Numbered from the stretch's first letter, positions 33,855-44,824 are shown. The stretch: 64,000 nt of DNA from Chromobacterium sp. ATCC 53434 (GCF_002848345.1 NZ_CP025429.1:2666001-2730000); one strand, 5' to 3'. The notes: generated by a model not told the origin, from the letters alone. Numbers and translations are program-made.

Positions 33855-34322
33855 TCAGGCCGATAGCGACGAAAACCGGTACTCCAGCACTTCGTCGCCA
33901 TAGCCGTCCACTTCGCCGGTGGAGGTCCAGCCCAAATGGCGATAGAAGCCGTGGGAGCGCACCGCCGGATCGCTGTTGCAGCCGAGGAACAGACGCGTGT
34001 GACCTTGGTCTTGCAGAAGCTGCATGACCCGCGCCAGCAAGGTCTTTCCGACGCCGGCCCCTTCGAACGCCGGCAACAGCGCCAGCACCACGATCTCGCC
34101 GCTTTGCGCGTCGCCGAAGCAATAGCCGGCGATGCGGCCGTCGGCCTCCGCCACCACGCCGGGCAGCGCGCCGTCGGCCACGCCCTGCGCCCAGCTCTCC
34201 CGCGTGATGCCCAACGCGTTCAGCGTGGCCTCGGCGATGGCGTTCTCGCGGGTCTGGCCGCGGATGACGATGCAGGTCGCCACGTCGTCGGGACGGGCGT
34301 GGCGATAGCGGATGATGCGCAT
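33855..34322 (-). CDS. GNAT family N-acetyltransferase
   Basis: A 155-residue GCN5-related acetyltransferase. The acetyl-CoA pyrophosphate loop is in VVLALLPAFEGAGVGKTLLARVM (about 78-100; G-A-G-V-G-K matches Q/R-x-x-G-x-G/A), followed by GHTRLFLGCNSDPAVRSHGFYRHLGW, the family's C-terminal beta-bulge segment. There is no partner gene. The acceptor is unknown. Confidence 0.88.
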   Translation of the reverse strand: MRIIRYRHARPDDVATCIVIRGQTRENAIAEATLNALGITRESWAQGVADGALPGVVAEADGRIAGYCFGDAQSGEIVVLALLPAFEGAGVGKTLLARVMQLLQDQGHTRLFLGCNSDPAVRSHGFYRHLGWTSTGEVDGYGDEVLEYRFSSLSA

Positions 34323-34408
34323 GTGTTTTTCTCTTTAAAGAACGATGGATGTCCAAATCGGACCCGGCAAGGCTTGAAATGGTTCGCGCCCAGGCAATCC
34401 GGCCGCGC

Positions 34409-34445
34409 AAAGAAAAACCCGCGGGAACCGGCAGGTTCGCGCGGG
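34409..34445 (-). terminator. Intrinsic terminator of the lepA-cinA minus-strand cluster
   Basis: On the minus strand, CCCGCGCGAACC-tgcc-GGTTCCCGCGGG (12 bp, one mismatch) is followed by TTTTTCTTT. It lies about 60 bases after the cinA-like stop. Confidence 0.8.
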
Positions 34446-34507
34446 CGGTTTCCGGCCGAGGCGGCCAGTATAAGGGCATTGAAATTCAAAATGGATTTCC
34501 GCGCCCG

Positions 34508-35275
34508 CTATCCCGCCGCCGCCGCCGCTTTGTCCCTCACCTCGTACCCCCGCTCCCCCAAGGCCTTCACCCACTCGACGATGGCGATCTCCACCAGGGC
34601 CGGCTGGCCGGCGAAGCCGAACTCGATGTGCATCTCCGGAATCGCCTCATTGCCGAAATTGGGCAGGCTGGACAGCCTCAGGGCCGGGTAACGGGCTGTG
34701 AAGTCCTGCATCAGGCCGATCAGATCGCCTTCGCGGGCCCGGATCGCGATGCAGGCTTTCTCGATGTCGGGACTGTCGTTGAACAGTTGCCGGTAACACG
34801 TGTCCAGCACCCACTCCGCCATCGGCCAAGCCATGCTGGGAAAACCAGGCAGGAAATGGACGTGGCCGTGGAAAAAGCCGGCGATCTGGTTGACCGGATT
34901 CGGGATGATGGCGGCGCCTTGCGGGAAGTGGCCCATCTGAATCCGGTGCGGGTAGGCGTCGGCGCCGAAGCGCGCCTCTATCAGCGCGCAGGCGTCCGGG
35001 TGCGGCGCCAGCGGCAGGCCCAGCGCGGCGGCGGCGCAGGCGCGGGTGTGGTCGTCCGGCGTCGCGCCTATGCCGCCGAAGCTGAACACCAGATCGTCGC
35101 CGGCGAAGGCGCGGCGCAAGGCGGCCTCGATGCGGGCCGGATCGTCGCCGAGATACTCGGCCCAGGCCAGCTTCATCCCGCGCGCGGCCAGGATGCGGAT
35201 CAGCGTCTGCATATGCTTGTCCTGGCGTTTGCCGGACAACAACTCGTCGCCGATGATCAGCGCGCCTACCTGCAT
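34508..35275 (-). CDS. CinA-like molybdopterin-binding domain protein
   Basis: A 255-residue protein equal to the N-terminal MoCF (MogA/MoaB-fold) half of CinA, without the C-terminal nicotinamide-nucleotide deamidase domain. Motifs are ALIIGDELLSGKRQDKH (5-21), FSFGGIGATPDDHT (about 68-81) and FLPGFPSMAW near 145. It is annotated in many proteobacteria as competence/damage-inducible protein A; the fold suggests ADP-ribose pyrophosphatase or cofactor binding. The start at 35275 has GGAG before it; the gene begins 4 bases after the preceding stop, in the operon with nagZ. Confidence 0.88.
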   Translation of the reverse strand: MQVGALIIGDELLSGKRQDKHMQTLIRILAARGMKLAWAEYLGDDPARIEAALRRAFAGDDLVFSFGGIGATPDDHTRACAAAALGLPLAPHPDACALIEARFGADAYPHRIQMGHFPQGAAIIPNPVNQIAGFFHGHVHFLPGFPSMAWPMAEWVLDTCYRQLFNDSPDIEKACIAIRAREGDLIGLMQDFTARYPALRLSSLPNFGNEAIPEMHIEFGFAGQPALVEIAIVEWVKALGERGYEVRDKAAAAAG

Positions 35276-35279
35276 GGTC

Positions 35280-35753
35280 CTACTCCCTGTCCTCGTCCAG
35301 CATGCGCCGGCAGACGGCATAACAATCGTCGATATGGCTGTTGCCGACATAGCGCATCGCGGCGAAGCCCATCGCGGCGTTGACCGCCCAGCCCAGAACC
35401 GGCACCAGCTTCAAAGCCTGCTTGCCGGCCCAGCGTCCGGCGGTGCGCCGGACCAGGGTGGTCAGCAGCGCGCGGGTGATCTCCATCCCCAGCAGCGCGC
35501 TGCCGGCGCGGCGGATCAGCTGATACAGCATCTGCTTGCGCGCCGCGTCGTAGCGGTCCATCTGTTCCGGCGCCACGCCGAAACGCTGGTTGATCGCCGG
35601 AATCAGCTGCAGCAGGATGGCCACGTCGGCGGCGACGTCGACGCCGGGCGCCGGCAAGGCCGACGCGCCGGCCGACAGCGCCGCCCGGCCATTGACCATG
35701 GCCCGGCACTGGTCGCGGACGGCGTCGAGCTCGGCCAGGCTGGCGGGCAGCAT
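35280..35753 (-). CDS. Conserved protein of unknown function in the nagZ-cinA operon
   Basis: A 157-residue protein I cannot place firmly. The C-terminal half has a hydrophobic, glycine-rich stretch (ITRALLTTLVRRTAGRW, then KLVPVLGWAVNAAMGFAAMRYVG) that resembles membrane-associated DUF697/EcsC-type proteins. The N-terminal half is a helical cap with a region VDVAADVAILLQLIPAINQRFG. It is squeezed between nagZ (1 base away) and the cinA-like gene (4 bases), so it is certainly translated with them. Confidence 0.75.
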   Translation of the reverse strand: MLPASLAELDAVRDQCRAMVNGRAALSAGASALPAPGVDVAADVAILLQLIPAINQRFGVAPEQMDRYDAARKQMLYQLIRRAGSALLGMEITRALLTTLVRRTAGRWAGKQALKLVPVLGWAVNAAMGFAAMRYVGNSHIDDCYAVCRRMLDEDRE

Positions 35754-35754
35754 C

Positions 35755-36843
35755 TCAGTGCGCCTCGCCCACTTGCGGGCCGGTCAGCGCGTCCTTCGGC
35801 ATCGCCAGCTGCCGCACCACCGCCTGGGCGGCGGCGAAGTCCGGCGTGGCGATCTGCCGCTGCCAATCGGCGGCGGCGCTCTTGGCGGCCATCCGCTCCA
35901 GCCGCTCGGCCAGTTTGGGCTGAGCCGGCGGGACCAGCGCCGCCAGCATCGTGTCGGCCTCCTCCGGCTGGTTGCAGACCAGCACCATGTCGCAGCCGGC
36001 GGCCAAGGCCGCGTCGGCTCGCTGCACATAAGTGCCGGCGCCGGCCGCGCCGGCCATGTCCAGCGCGTCGGAGAAGATCACGCCGTCGAAATCCAGCTTG
36101 CCGCGCAGAATGTCGGTCAGCCAGACCTTGGAGAAACCGGCCGGCTGGCCATCCACCGCCGGGTACAACACGTGGGCCGGCATCACCGCGCCCATGCCGG
36201 CCTCGGCCAGGCGGGCGAACGGCACCAGATCGTCGCGCTCGATCTGGGCCAGGCTGCGGTCGTCCTGCGGCATCAGGTGGTGGCTATCGCCCTCCACGTA
36301 GCCGTGGCCGGGGTAGTGCTTGCCGCAGCTCATCATGCCGCCGCGTCCCAGGCCTTGTTGCAAGGCTTCGGCCAGTTCCGCCACCGCTTCCGGATCGCGG
36401 TGGAAGGCGCGGTTGCCGATGACGGCGCAACGCTCCCAATCCAGATCCAACACCGGGGTGAACGACAAATCGATGCCGCAGGCGGACAACTCGGCCGCCA
36501 GCACATAGCCTACGGTCTCCGCCAGCGTCAACGCCTGATCGCGGTCGGCGTCCCAGGCCTCGCCCAGCACATTCATCGGCGGCAGGCGGGTGAAGCCGTC
36601 GAGGAAGCGCTGCACGCGGCCGCCCTCGTGATCGACGGCGATCAACAGATGCGGCGCACGCAAGGCGCGTATCTCGGCGGTCAGCGCGCGCAGCTGTTCG
36701 ATATTCTGGAAGTTGCGGCGGAACAGAATGATGCCGCCGACCAGCGGATGCGACAGCCTGGCGCGTTCCTGCTCGCTGAGCGTCAGGCCGGCGATGTCGA
36801 CCATCACCGGACCGCGCGGGAGGTTCAAAGTCGTTTGAGTCAT
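35755..36843 (-). CDS. nagZ: Beta-N-acetylhexosaminidase NagZ
   Basis: A 362-residue GH3 enzyme of peptidoglycan recycling that removes GlcNAc from 1,6-anhydroMurNAc-peptides in the cytoplasm; its products can induce AmpC beta-lactamase. It has GGIILFRRNF, LIAVDHEGGRVQRF, the KHYPGHGYVEGDSHH loop (about 172-187, with the His/Asp acid-base pair) and the nucleophile Asp in VIFSDALDM (about 255). GAGGA supports ATG 36843; ATG 36861 would add six residues. No signal peptide, as expected. Confidence 0.96.
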   Translation of the reverse strand: MTQTTLNLPRGPVMVDIAGLTLSEQERARLSHPLVGGIILFRRNFQNIEQLRALTAEIRALRAPHLLIAVDHEGGRVQRFLDGFTRLPPMNVLGEAWDADRDQALTLAETVGYVLAAELSACGIDLSFTPVLDLDWERCAVIGNRAFHRDPEAVAELAEALQQGLGRGGMMSCGKHYPGHGYVEGDSHHLMPQDDRSLAQIERDDLVPFARLAEAGMGAVMPAHVLYPAVDGQPAGFSKVWLTDILRGKLDFDGVIFSDALDMAGAAGAGTYVQRADAALAAGCDMVLVCNQPEEADTMLAALVPPAQPKLAERLERMAAKSAAADWQRQIATPDFAAAQAVVRQLAMPKDALTGPQVGEAH

Positions 36844-36954
36844 GGTTTCGTCCTCGACCATGGCGGGGCGGGCGTAGCCGACCCGGATATTGCACAGACA
36901 ATGGCGGAGCGCCGACCGTTCCCGCGCCTGTCGCGCGGACGGGGGCGGCCCGCC

Positions 36955-37332
36955 CTACGATTCAAGCACGACGAAGGCCAGCGCGTGGCCGCGCTCGTCG
37001 CTGATGGACAGATGCATGCGCGTGACGCCGCGCGCGGCGGCGAAGGCGGCCAGCTCGTCGGACAGGACCAGCAGCGGCTTGCCGAGCGCGTCGTGGGCCA
37101 CGCCTATCGCCGTCAGCAAGGCCGGCGCCACCACGCCGGTGCCCAAGGCCTTGGCGAAGGCCTCCTTGACGGCGAAGCGCTTGGCGAGGAAGCGCGCCGG
37201 CTCGCCATGGGCCTCGAATTCGACCAGCTCCGACGGCGTCAGGATGCGGCGGCCGGCCTTGGCGCCCCAGCGCTGGACCAGCTCGTCCATTCGGGCGATC
37301 TCGACCAGATCGGTGCCTATGCCGTGGATCAT
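36955..37332 (-). CDS. acpS: Holo-[acyl-carrier-protein] synthase
   Basis: A 125-residue phosphopantetheinyl transferase that activates ACP for fatty-acid synthesis. Signatures are [14 protein letters not shown] at the N-terminus (Asp binds Mg) and [19 protein letters not shown] (about 48-66, with the second Mg-binding Glu), then [14 protein letters not shown]. Length is standard. The start overlaps the end of the YdjM-like gene by ATGA (37329-37332). The pdxJ-acpS-nagZ arrangement is classic in Neisseriales and other betaproteobacteria. Confidence 0.97.
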   Translation of the reverse strand: MIHGIGTDLVEIARMDELVQRWGAKAGRRILTPSELVEFEAHGEPARFLAKRFAVKEAFAKALGTGVVAPALLTAIGVAHDALGKPLLVLSDELAAFAAARGVTRMHLSISDERGHALAFVVLES

Positions 37333-37880
37333 GCAGCCCTCCTCAGCCACCATCCCCTGCCCAGCCACAATGCCGCGCAGGGCAGCCAGACATAGAGAAA
37401 CTCGGTATCGACCACGCGCCAGCCCTTGGGACCGAACCAGCGTTTCAGACCGAGCGGCGCGCCTTCTATCGGCTTCCAATCGCTCAGATAGCGATGATCC
37501 GACCAGGGCATGAACAAGGCCGGACCGAAGCTGGCGTCGCAGATCATGTCCAGCGCCGCGTGCGAGGCCACAGACAGGAACAGCAGCACGGTCGCCATCG
37601 CGGCGCTCAGACCCGCTCTTCGCCAGATGGGGCGAGCGAGCCAGGCCAGCAGCGCCGCCAACAGGGCTGCGGCGGCCAGCGAATGGGAAAAGCCCCGGTG
37701 TCCCCACGGGCTGGCATAGGGAATGCCCAGCTTGAAGGTGACCACGTCCAGGTCCGGCAGCATCGCCGCCGCGCCGCACAACGCCAGCCACGGCAGCACG
37801 CCGGGTTCGGACAATGGTTTGCGGCAGGCGAGGCCGACCAGCGTCGCGCCGGCCAGCGCGTGGGTGACGATGGTGGGCAT
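37329..37880 (-). CDS. YdjM-like inner-membrane metal-dependent hydrolase (DUF457)
   Basis: A 183-residue membrane protein of the LexA-regulated YdjM family. The metal site is suggested by ITHALAG (near 5), PDLDVVTF (about 42-49) and the invariant HRGFSHSL (about 61-68), followed by four hydrophobic helices and [10 protein letters not shown]. It overlaps pdxJ upstream (TGATG) and acpS downstream (ATGA), so it is embedded in the housekeeping operon by translational coupling. Its activity is unproven even in E. coli. Confidence 0.86.
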   Translation of the reverse strand: MPTIVTHALAGATLVGLACRKPLSEPGVLPWLALCGAAAMLPDLDVVTFKLGIPYASPWGHRGFSHSLAAAALLAALLAWLARPIWRRAGLSAAMATVLLFLSVASHAALDMICDASFGPALFMPWSDHRYLSDWKPIEGAPLGLKRWFGPKGWRVVDTEFLYVWLPCAALWLGRGWWLRRAA

Positions 37881-38608
37881 CAGCGGGCGCGCGCGCTTTC
37901 CATCAAGGCCTTCATCTCGCGCACCGCCTGCGGGAAGCCGACGAACAGCGCGTGGGCGACGATGGCGTGGCCGATGTTCAATTCGGCGATCTGCGGGATC
38001 GCGGCGATCGGCTTGACGTTGTGGTAGTTCAGGCCGTGGCCGGCGTTGACCACCATGCCCAGGCCGGCGCCGAACTCGGCGGCCTCGCGGATGCGGGCGA
38101 GCTCGGCCTCGCGCTCACTGGCGTGCGGCGCGTCGGCATAGGCGCCGGTATGCAGCTCGATCACGCGCGCGCCGGCGTCGAAGGCCCTCTGGATCTGCTC
38201 GCGGTCCGGGTCGATGAAGATGGACACGCGAATGCCGGCTTCGGCCAGCTTGCCGGTGTAGTGCTTGACGTCGGCGTAGTGTCCGCGCACGTCCAGACCG
38301 CCCTCGGTGGTGACCTCCTCGCGCTTCTCCGGCACCAGGCAGACGTCTTCCGGCGCCACTTCCAGCGCGTGCGCCAGCATTTCCGGCGTCATCGCCATTT
38401 CCAGATTCATCCGGGTCTTCAACACCGGGCGCATCGCCTTGACGTCGGCGTCCTGGATGTGGCGGCGGTCTTCGCGCAGATGCAGCGTGATCAGGTCGGC
38501 GCCGCTGGATTCGGCCACCAGCGCGGCCTCGACCGGGCTGGGGTAGCGGGTGCCGCGCGCCTGGCGCAGCGTGGCGACGTGATCGATGTTTACGCCCAAC
38601 AGAATCAT
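37880..38608 (-). CDS. pdxJ: Pyridoxine 5'-phosphate synthase
   Basis: A 242-residue TIM-barrel enzyme joining 1-deoxyxylulose 5-phosphate and 3-amino-2-oxopropyl phosphate to form vitamin B6. Motifs: [17 protein letters not shown] at the N-terminus, [31 protein letters not shown] and [15 protein letters not shown]. Start 38608 is favoured because GGAG lies 6 bases before it; ATG 38620 would add MEKK and lacks a site. The recO-pdxJ-acpS order is conserved. Confidence 0.96.
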   Translation of the reverse strand: MILLGVNIDHVATLRQARGTRYPSPVEAALVAESSGADLITLHLREDRRHIQDADVKAMRPVLKTRMNLEMAMTPEMLAHALEVAPEDVCLVPEKREEVTTEGGLDVRGHYADVKHYTGKLAEAGIRVSIFIDPDREQIQRAFDAGARVIELHTGAYADAPHASEREAELARIREAAEFGAGLGMVVNAGHGLNYHNVKPIAAIPQIAELNIGHAIVAHALFVGFPQAVREMKALMESARAR

Positions 38609-38624
38609 TTTCTTCTCCATTGTT

Positions 38625-39362
38625 TTAATCCGACAACGATTGGATGGCCTGCAACAGTTCGCGCGAAGCCAGCGGCGTGTCGCCCAGCAGCGCGGCCAGC
38701 CACACCCGGCTCAGCTGGCGGGCCTGGCCGCGCACCGCCGGATCGCTGTAATCGTCGGCGTCCAGCGCCAGCAAGGCCGCGCCGGACAGCCGCGCCGCGC
38801 CGCCGGACGGCGCCAGCTCCGGATATTCGTCCCGCTCCGGCAGCGCCGCGTTGCGGCACAGATAATGCCGCTCGGCGACCACGGCCTCGCCATGGTTGTC
38901 GCGCGCCAGCGACGGCGCGTAGCCCAGCACCTGCGCCAGCCGGATCTCGTAGCGGCGCAATACCGGCGCCAGCGGCGGCCGTCTGGCCAGGTCGCGCACC
39001 GCCGCGTCGTAAACGGCAAAAGCCCGCGGTTCGGGATCGTCCCGCGCCGTGAGCTTCAGCATCAATTCATTCAGATAAAAACCGCATACCAGCGGCAAGC
39101 CAAACAGCGGCCTGACCCCGCCTTCCCAGTCGGCGCCGTGCAGCGTGCGCAACTCGTTCTTGCCGAACCACGACAACGTCAGCGGCTGAAACGGCAACAG
39201 CACGCCGCGCAGGTCCGAACGCGGCCGCCGCGCGCCGCGCGCCACCAGGCTGAAACGGCCGTGGTCGCGGGTCAGCACCTCCAGCAGCAGGCTGGTCTCG
39301 CGGTAGGGCTGGGTATGCAGAATGTAGGCCGGCTGCTTGTCCACCCGTCCCGGCTGGCTCAT
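38625..39362 (-). CDS. recO: DNA repair protein RecO
   Basis: A 245-residue RecFOR mediator that helps load RecA at gaps. The N-terminal OB fold shows [36 protein letters not shown] and the [20 protein letters not shown] segment; a helical domain follows without a clear zinc-finger Cys quartet, as in many betaproteobacteria. The start overlaps the previous stop by ATGA (39359-39362). It precedes pdxJ by about 16 bases. Confidence 0.94.
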   Translation of the reverse strand: MSQPGRVDKQPAYILHTQPYRETSLLLEVLTRDHGRFSLVARGARRPRSDLRGVLLPFQPLTLSWFGKNELRTLHGADWEGGVRPLFGLPLVCGFYLNELMLKLTARDDPEPRAFAVYDAAVRDLARRPPLAPVLRRYEIRLAQVLGYAPSLARDNHGEAVVAERHYLCRNAALPERDEYPELAPSGGAARLSGAALLALDADDYSDPAVRGQARQLSRVWLAALLGDTPLASRELLQAIQSLSD

Positions 39363-39646
39363 GCGCCGACGCTCCCGGGCAGGCTGCGGCGGACTTCGAA
39401 GCCGAACTCGCCGGCGCCGCGCCCCAGCCGTTGCTGCACCAGCTGCTCGACGCGACCACGCCAGGCGGCGATGGCGTCCACGCTATCCCAGTAGGTCAGC
39501 TGCGCCACCGCGTCGCCGCCCAGACAGCCCGGCTGCGCGGAGGCGAGACGCAGCGCGCAGATGGCCAGGCCGCCCAGCGCCGGCGTCTCGGCCGATAGCC
39601 GCACCGCCCAGCACGGCTGGGCCGGCGCCGTCTCCAGCGGCCTCAT
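39359..39646 (-). CDS. Small ABM-domain (antibiotic biosynthesis monooxygenase-like) protein
   Basis: A 95-residue dimeric alpha-beta barrel-type protein. The AVAQLTYWDSVDAIAAWRG segment (about 45-62) followed by a C-terminal FEVRRSL strand matches the heme-oxygenase/ABM-like YqjZ group. It starts inside the era stop (TGATG, 39644-39648) and its own stop overlaps the recO start (ATGA), so it is tightly coupled to both. Reaction unknown; possible roles are quinone or heme chemistry. Confidence 0.75.
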   Translation of the reverse strand: MRPLETAPAQPCWAVRLSAETPALGGLAICALRLASAQPGCLGGDAVAQLTYWDSVDAIAAWRGRVEQLVQQRLGRGAGEFGFEVRRSLPGSVGA

Positions 39647-40536
39647 CAATCCAGACCGAACTCGCGCAGGAAGCGGACGTCGTCGGCCCAGCCGGACTTC
39701 ACTTTCACCCACACCTGAAGGAAGACCTTGCCGTCGAACAGTTTTTCCATGTCCAGGCGCGCCTCGGTGGAAATTTTCTTCAGCTTCTCGCCGGCCTTGC
39801 CGATGACGATGGGCTTCTGATGTTCCTTGTCCACCAGCACCGCGATGTGGATGCGGCGCAGCGCGCCGTCCATCTCGAACATCTCCACTTCGACGTTCAT
39901 CTCGTACGGCAGCTCTTCGCCCAGGTAGCGGAACAGCTTTTCGCGGACGATTTCGGCGGACAGGAAGCGCTCGTTCTTGTCGGTGATCATGTCCTCGGGG
40001 TACAAGGGCATGGACTCCGGCAGATGCGGGCGGACCTGATCCAACAGCTCGGCCAGGCGCTGGCCGTGCTTGGCGCTGACCACCTCTACGCCGGCGAACG
40101 CGAACTCGGCCGTCACCTCGTCGATGAAAGCCTGCAAGGTCAGCTTGTCCTTGGCCTTGTCCAACTTGTTCACCACCAGGATGACCGGGGTCTTCTTCGG
40201 CAGCAGCGCCATCACCTCGCGGTCGGCGGCGGTGAAGCGCATCGCCTCCAGCAGGAACAGCACGCAATCGACACTGCCCAGCGAGTCCTTGACGCTCTTG
40301 TTCAGCGCCTCGTTCAGCGCGCCCTTGTGGTAAGTCTGGAAACCCGGCGTGTCGACGAAGACGAACTGCGCCGCATCCTCGGTATGAATGCCGGTGACGC
40401 GGTGGCGGGTAGTCTGCGATTTCTTCGAGGTGATGCTGATCTTCTGGCCGATCAGGTGGTTCATCAACGTGGACTTGCCCACATTGGGACGGCCGACGAT
40501 GGCGACGAAGCCGCAATGGAATAGAGTATCGGTCAT
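39646..40536 (-). CDS. era: GTPase Era
   Basis: A 296-residue essential GTPase that binds 16S rRNA 3' end and helps 30S assembly. G1 is VGRPNVGKSTL (about 14-24), G3 DTPGFQT, G4 VNKLDK and G5 SAKHG; the KH domain contains VIGKAGEKLKKIS (about 243-255). The start overlaps the rnc stop by ATGA (40533-40536). The rnc-era pairing is universal in proteobacteria. Confidence 0.97.
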   Translation of the reverse strand: MTDTLFHCGFVAIVGRPNVGKSTLMNHLIGQKISITSKKSQTTRHRVTGIHTEDAAQFVFVDTPGFQTYHKGALNEALNKSVKDSLGSVDCVLFLLEAMRFTAADREVMALLPKKTPVILVVNKLDKAKDKLTLQAFIDEVTAEFAFAGVEVVSAKHGQRLAELLDQVRPHLPESMPLYPEDMITDKNERFLSAEIVREKLFRYLGEELPYEMNVEVEMFEMDGALRRIHIAVLVDKEHQKPIVIGKAGEKLKKISTEARLDMEKLFDGKVFLQVWVKVKSGWADDVRFLREFGLD

Positions 40537-41243
40537 GATTTTTTCTTGATTGCTGCGAGTTTCTGTTCCAGCAGGACGATGGCCGCTTCGGCGGCCTGCT
40601 GTTCGGCGGCGCGACGGCTGCCGCCGTCGCCGGTGGCGATCAGGGCCATCTCGCCCAGATCGCACTCCACCTTGAACCACTGTTCGTGGGCTTCGCCGCT
40701 CTGCGACAGGATGCGATACCTCGGCAGCGCCAGCTTGCGCGCCTGCAGCGCCTCCTGCAGGCGGGTTTTGGCGTCCTTGGCCTGGCGGGTGGTGTCTATC
40801 GTGGCCACGCGCTGGGCGTACAGCTTGCGCACCACCTGCTCGGCGGCGGCGAAGTCGGCGTCGAAACTGACGGCGGCGAACGTCGCCTCCAGCGCGTCGG
40901 CCAGAATGGACGGCCGGTTGAAGCCGCCGCTCTTCAGCTCGCCCTCGCCCAGATACAGATAGTCGCCCAGCGTCAGCTCGTGGGCGATCTCGGCCAGCGT
41001 GTTCTGGTTGACCAGATTGGCGCGCAAGCGCGACAGCTCGCCCTCGGTCAGTTGCGGGAAGCGGTCGAACAGCATCCGCGCCACGGTGTAATTGAGGATG
41101 CTGTCGCCGACGAATTCGAAGCGCTCGTTGTTGGCGCTGCTATGGCTGCGGTGCGTCAGCGCCTGGCGCAGCAATTCCGGTTTCTGAAATGCATAATCCA
41201 GCGCCTGGGACAGGCGCCGGAATCGGTTGTCGATTTGAGTCAC
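40533..41243 (-). CDS. rnc: Ribonuclease III
   Basis: A 236-residue double-stranded RNA endonuclease for rRNA and mRNA processing. The catalytic signature NERFEFVGDSILNYTVA (about 38-54) carries the Mg-binding acidic residues, and ILADALEATFAAVSFD the second cluster. A C-terminal dsRNA-binding domain (about 155-226) has ALPRYRILSQSGEAH and GGSRRAAEQQAAEAAI. It precedes era with an ATGA overlap. Confidence 0.97.
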   Translation of the reverse strand: MTQIDNRFRRLSQALDYAFQKPELLRQALTHRSHSSANNERFEFVGDSILNYTVARMLFDRFPQLTEGELSRLRANLVNQNTLAEIAHELTLGDYLYLGEGELKSGGFNRPSILADALEATFAAVSFDADFAAAEQVVRKLYAQRVATIDTTRQAKDAKTRLQEALQARKLALPRYRILSQSGEAHEQWFKVECDLGEMALIATGDGGSRRAAEQQAAEAAIVLLEQKLAAIKKKS

Positions 41244-41250
41244 GATGTGA

Positions 41251-41610
41251 TTATTGGGCGGGCGGCTGGCCCGCCTGGGTGTCGAAATGGAAAAGCAGGC
41301 CGATGTTGCCGAACAGCGGCACTTCGCGCTGGTACTGCGCGCGCAGGTAATTGCTGCTGTTGCCGGCCACCACCGTCAGCTGGCCGCCCTTGATGGAAAC
41401 GATGCCGGCCACCGACGCCTTCTGGTCGAACTCCTGCCGCAGCGTTTGCTCGCCGACATTGGTTTCGCCGGCCAGGGTGCCCAGCGCGGTCTTCACGTCG
41501 CCGTATTCGGAGTACACCGGCACCACCTTGAATACCAGCAGCAGGGCGGAGCCTACCAGCAGCAACACCACCAAAACCGCAATTACCGACATGCCTCTCT
41601 GCTGTTTCAT
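41251..41610 (-). CDS. DUF4845 single-pass membrane protein
   Basis: A 119-residue protein with a short cytoplasmic N-terminus (MKQQRGMS), one transmembrane helix (about 8-30, VIAVLVVLLLVGSALLLVFKV) and a periplasmic tail. It is DUF4845, found in nearly all betaproteobacteria between lepB and rnc; function unknown. GGGAG supports ATG 41610 rather than 41637. The helix pattern (type IV pilin-like hydrophobic start without the Gly-Phe motif) shows it is not a pilin. Confidence 0.88.
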   Translation of the reverse strand: MKQQRGMSVIAVLVVLLLVGSALLLVFKVVPVYSEYGDVKTALGTLAGETNVGEQTLRQEFDQKASVAGIVSIKGGQLTVVAGNSSNYLRAQYQREVPLFGNIGLLFHFDTQAGQPPAQ

Positions 41611-41656
41611 GCGTTTCTCCCGGTCATGGCCGCCCATGGCCTGACAATGATTTTTT

Positions 41657-42634
41657 TTACTGCACCTTGGTGCCGATGCGCGACAGGTCGCCGAAGTTCA
41701 TCCAGATCATGAAGGCCTTGCCGACCATCAGATCGTCTTTGACGAAGCCCCAGTAGCGGCCGTCGGAACTGTTGTCGCGGTTGTCGCCCATCATGAAGTA
41801 ATGGCCCTGCGGCACCTTGCACGCGAAGCCGTCGTCATCATAACGGCAATTGTCGCGGTACTGGAAATCCTGCACCTGGCTCAGCGCCACCACCGGCGTG
41901 CCCGGATTGTTCAGCACCTTGTAGTCCTTGCCGCCCTGACTCTCGCGGAACCGGTTGGCGCTGATCTGCTGCAGGCCCAACTCCTTTTCCAGATAGTCGT
42001 AGTTGCCGTCGGCGGCGTCCGGCAACGGCTTGCCGTTGATCGTCAGGCGCTTGTTGCGGTACTCCACCATGTCGCCGGGCAGGCCTATCACCCGCTTGAT
42101 GTAGTTGATCTTCGGATTCGGCGGATAGTTGAACACCACCACGTCGCCATGCTGCACCTGGCCGACCGGGATCAATACATTATTGAGCACCGGCACGCGA
42201 ATGCCATAGGCGAACTTGTTGACCAGGATGAAGTCGCCGACCACCAGGCCCGGCCGCATCGAGCTGGACGGAATCTGGAACGGCTCGACCAGGAAGGAGC
42301 GCAGCAGGAAAACGACGAAGATCACCGGGAAGAAACCGCGCGAGTAATCGACGAAGTGGCCGGCCTGGGCATCGGCGGCGGCGCGCTTCCTCGCCAGCAG
42401 CCACTTGTCCAGCGCCCACACCGCGCCGGTGATCACGACGAATACCAGCATCACCGCGGTGAAGCTCATGTAGTTGGACAGGAAGCCGAAACCGCCTATC
42501 ACCACCGCCAGGTAGCCCCACTGCACCGACTGAGGCCAATCGCTCGCGCCTTCCTTCTTGGCGCCGCCCAGCAGGATCAGCAGCACGCCGACGACGGCGA
42601 GCGCCACGAACACCCAGTACAAGTTTGCACCCAC
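41657..42634 (-). CDS. lepB: Signal peptidase I
   Basis: A 325-residue inner-membrane serine protease that cleaves Sec and Tat signal peptides. The nucleophile is Ser125 in FQIPSSSMRPGL and the general base Lys180 in NYIKRVIGLPGD; MGDNRDNSSDGRYWG is the C-terminal box E. Hydrophobic segments at about 5-23, 39-55, 58-75 and 102-113 give more membrane spans than the minimal two, usual for proteobacterial LepB. Immediately follows lepA by one base. Confidence 0.96.
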   Translation of the reverse strand: MGANLYWVFVALAVVGVLLILLGGAKKEGASDWPQSVQWGYLAVVIGGFGFLSNYMSFTAVMLVFVVITGAVWALDKWLLARKRAAADAQAGHFVDYSRGFFPVIFVVFLLRSFLVEPFQIPSSSMRPGLVVGDFILVNKFAYGIRVPVLNNVLIPVGQVQHGDVVVFNYPPNPKINYIKRVIGLPGDMVEYRNKRLTINGKPLPDAADGNYDYLEKELGLQQISANRFRESQGGKDYKVLNNPGTPVVALSQVQDFQYRDNCRYDDDGFACKVPQGHYFMMGDNRDNSSDGRYWGFVKDDLMVGKAFMIWMNFGDLSRIGTKVQ

Positions 42635-44428
<1,794 letters not shown>

Positions 44429-44448
44429 CGGTTTCCAGCAAAAGATAA

Positions 44449-44560
44449 GGGCACGCTAGCGTGCCCGGGGCTGCTGACGGACGGCCCTGCCGGGGCCCAT
44501 CGGGGTCCGGCGGCTGCCGGAAGCCGGTCAGCAAGCGGGGGCGCGGTACGCGCGCCCCCG
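44449..44560. terminator. Two stem-loops between the mucD-glutaredoxin operon and lepA
   Basis: A perfect 18-base palindrome GGGCACGCTAGCGTGCCC (44449-44466) is followed on the minus strand by TTATCTTTTG, a fair terminator for the incoming rpoE-mucD operon. A second stem, CGGGGGCGCG-gtacg-CGCGCCCCCG (44536-44560), has no U-run. Together they separate stress and housekeeping transcripts. Confidence 0.6.
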
Positions 44561-44584
44561 GTTTGACTCACACTGGCGCGGATT

Positions 44585-44824
44585 TTAGCCGATTTCGCCC
44601 AAGTGTGCAGCCAATCTCGCGGCATCCAGATGCCAGTGGCAGATTTCCGCCTCGCCGTCCATCAGCACCGGCACCCATTCGTTGAAACGCGCCTCCAGCG
44701 CCGGATCGGCGTCGACGTCGACAACCACCAGCTCGAAGCCGTGACGCTGGCGCCAGGGCTGCAGCTCGGCCAGCATCTGGTGGCACAGGCTGCAGTATTC
44801 GCGAAAATACAGCGTCAGCGTCAT
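44585..44824 (-). CDS. Glutaredoxin-family small thiol protein
   Basis: A 79-residue thioredoxin-fold protein beginning MTLTLYFREYCSLCHQMLAE. The redox site is CSLC (residues 11-14), a glutaredoxin-like CxxC. The rest (ELVVVDVDADPALEARF, WVPVLMDGEAEICHW) fits the glutaredoxin/DUF836-like fold with cis-Pro. Its start overlaps the mucD stop by ATGA (44821-44824), so it is translationally coupled to a periplasmic protease gene, though it lacks a signal peptide. Partner unknown. Confidence 0.86.
   Translation of the reverse strand: MTLTLYFREYCSLCHQMLAELQPWRQRHGFELVVVDVDADPALEARFNEWVPVLMDGEAEICHWHLDAARLAAHLGEIG

Noticed and set aside
44449..44560. Origin or attachment site
   Set aside because: Only two GC-rich stems between operons, better explained as terminators.
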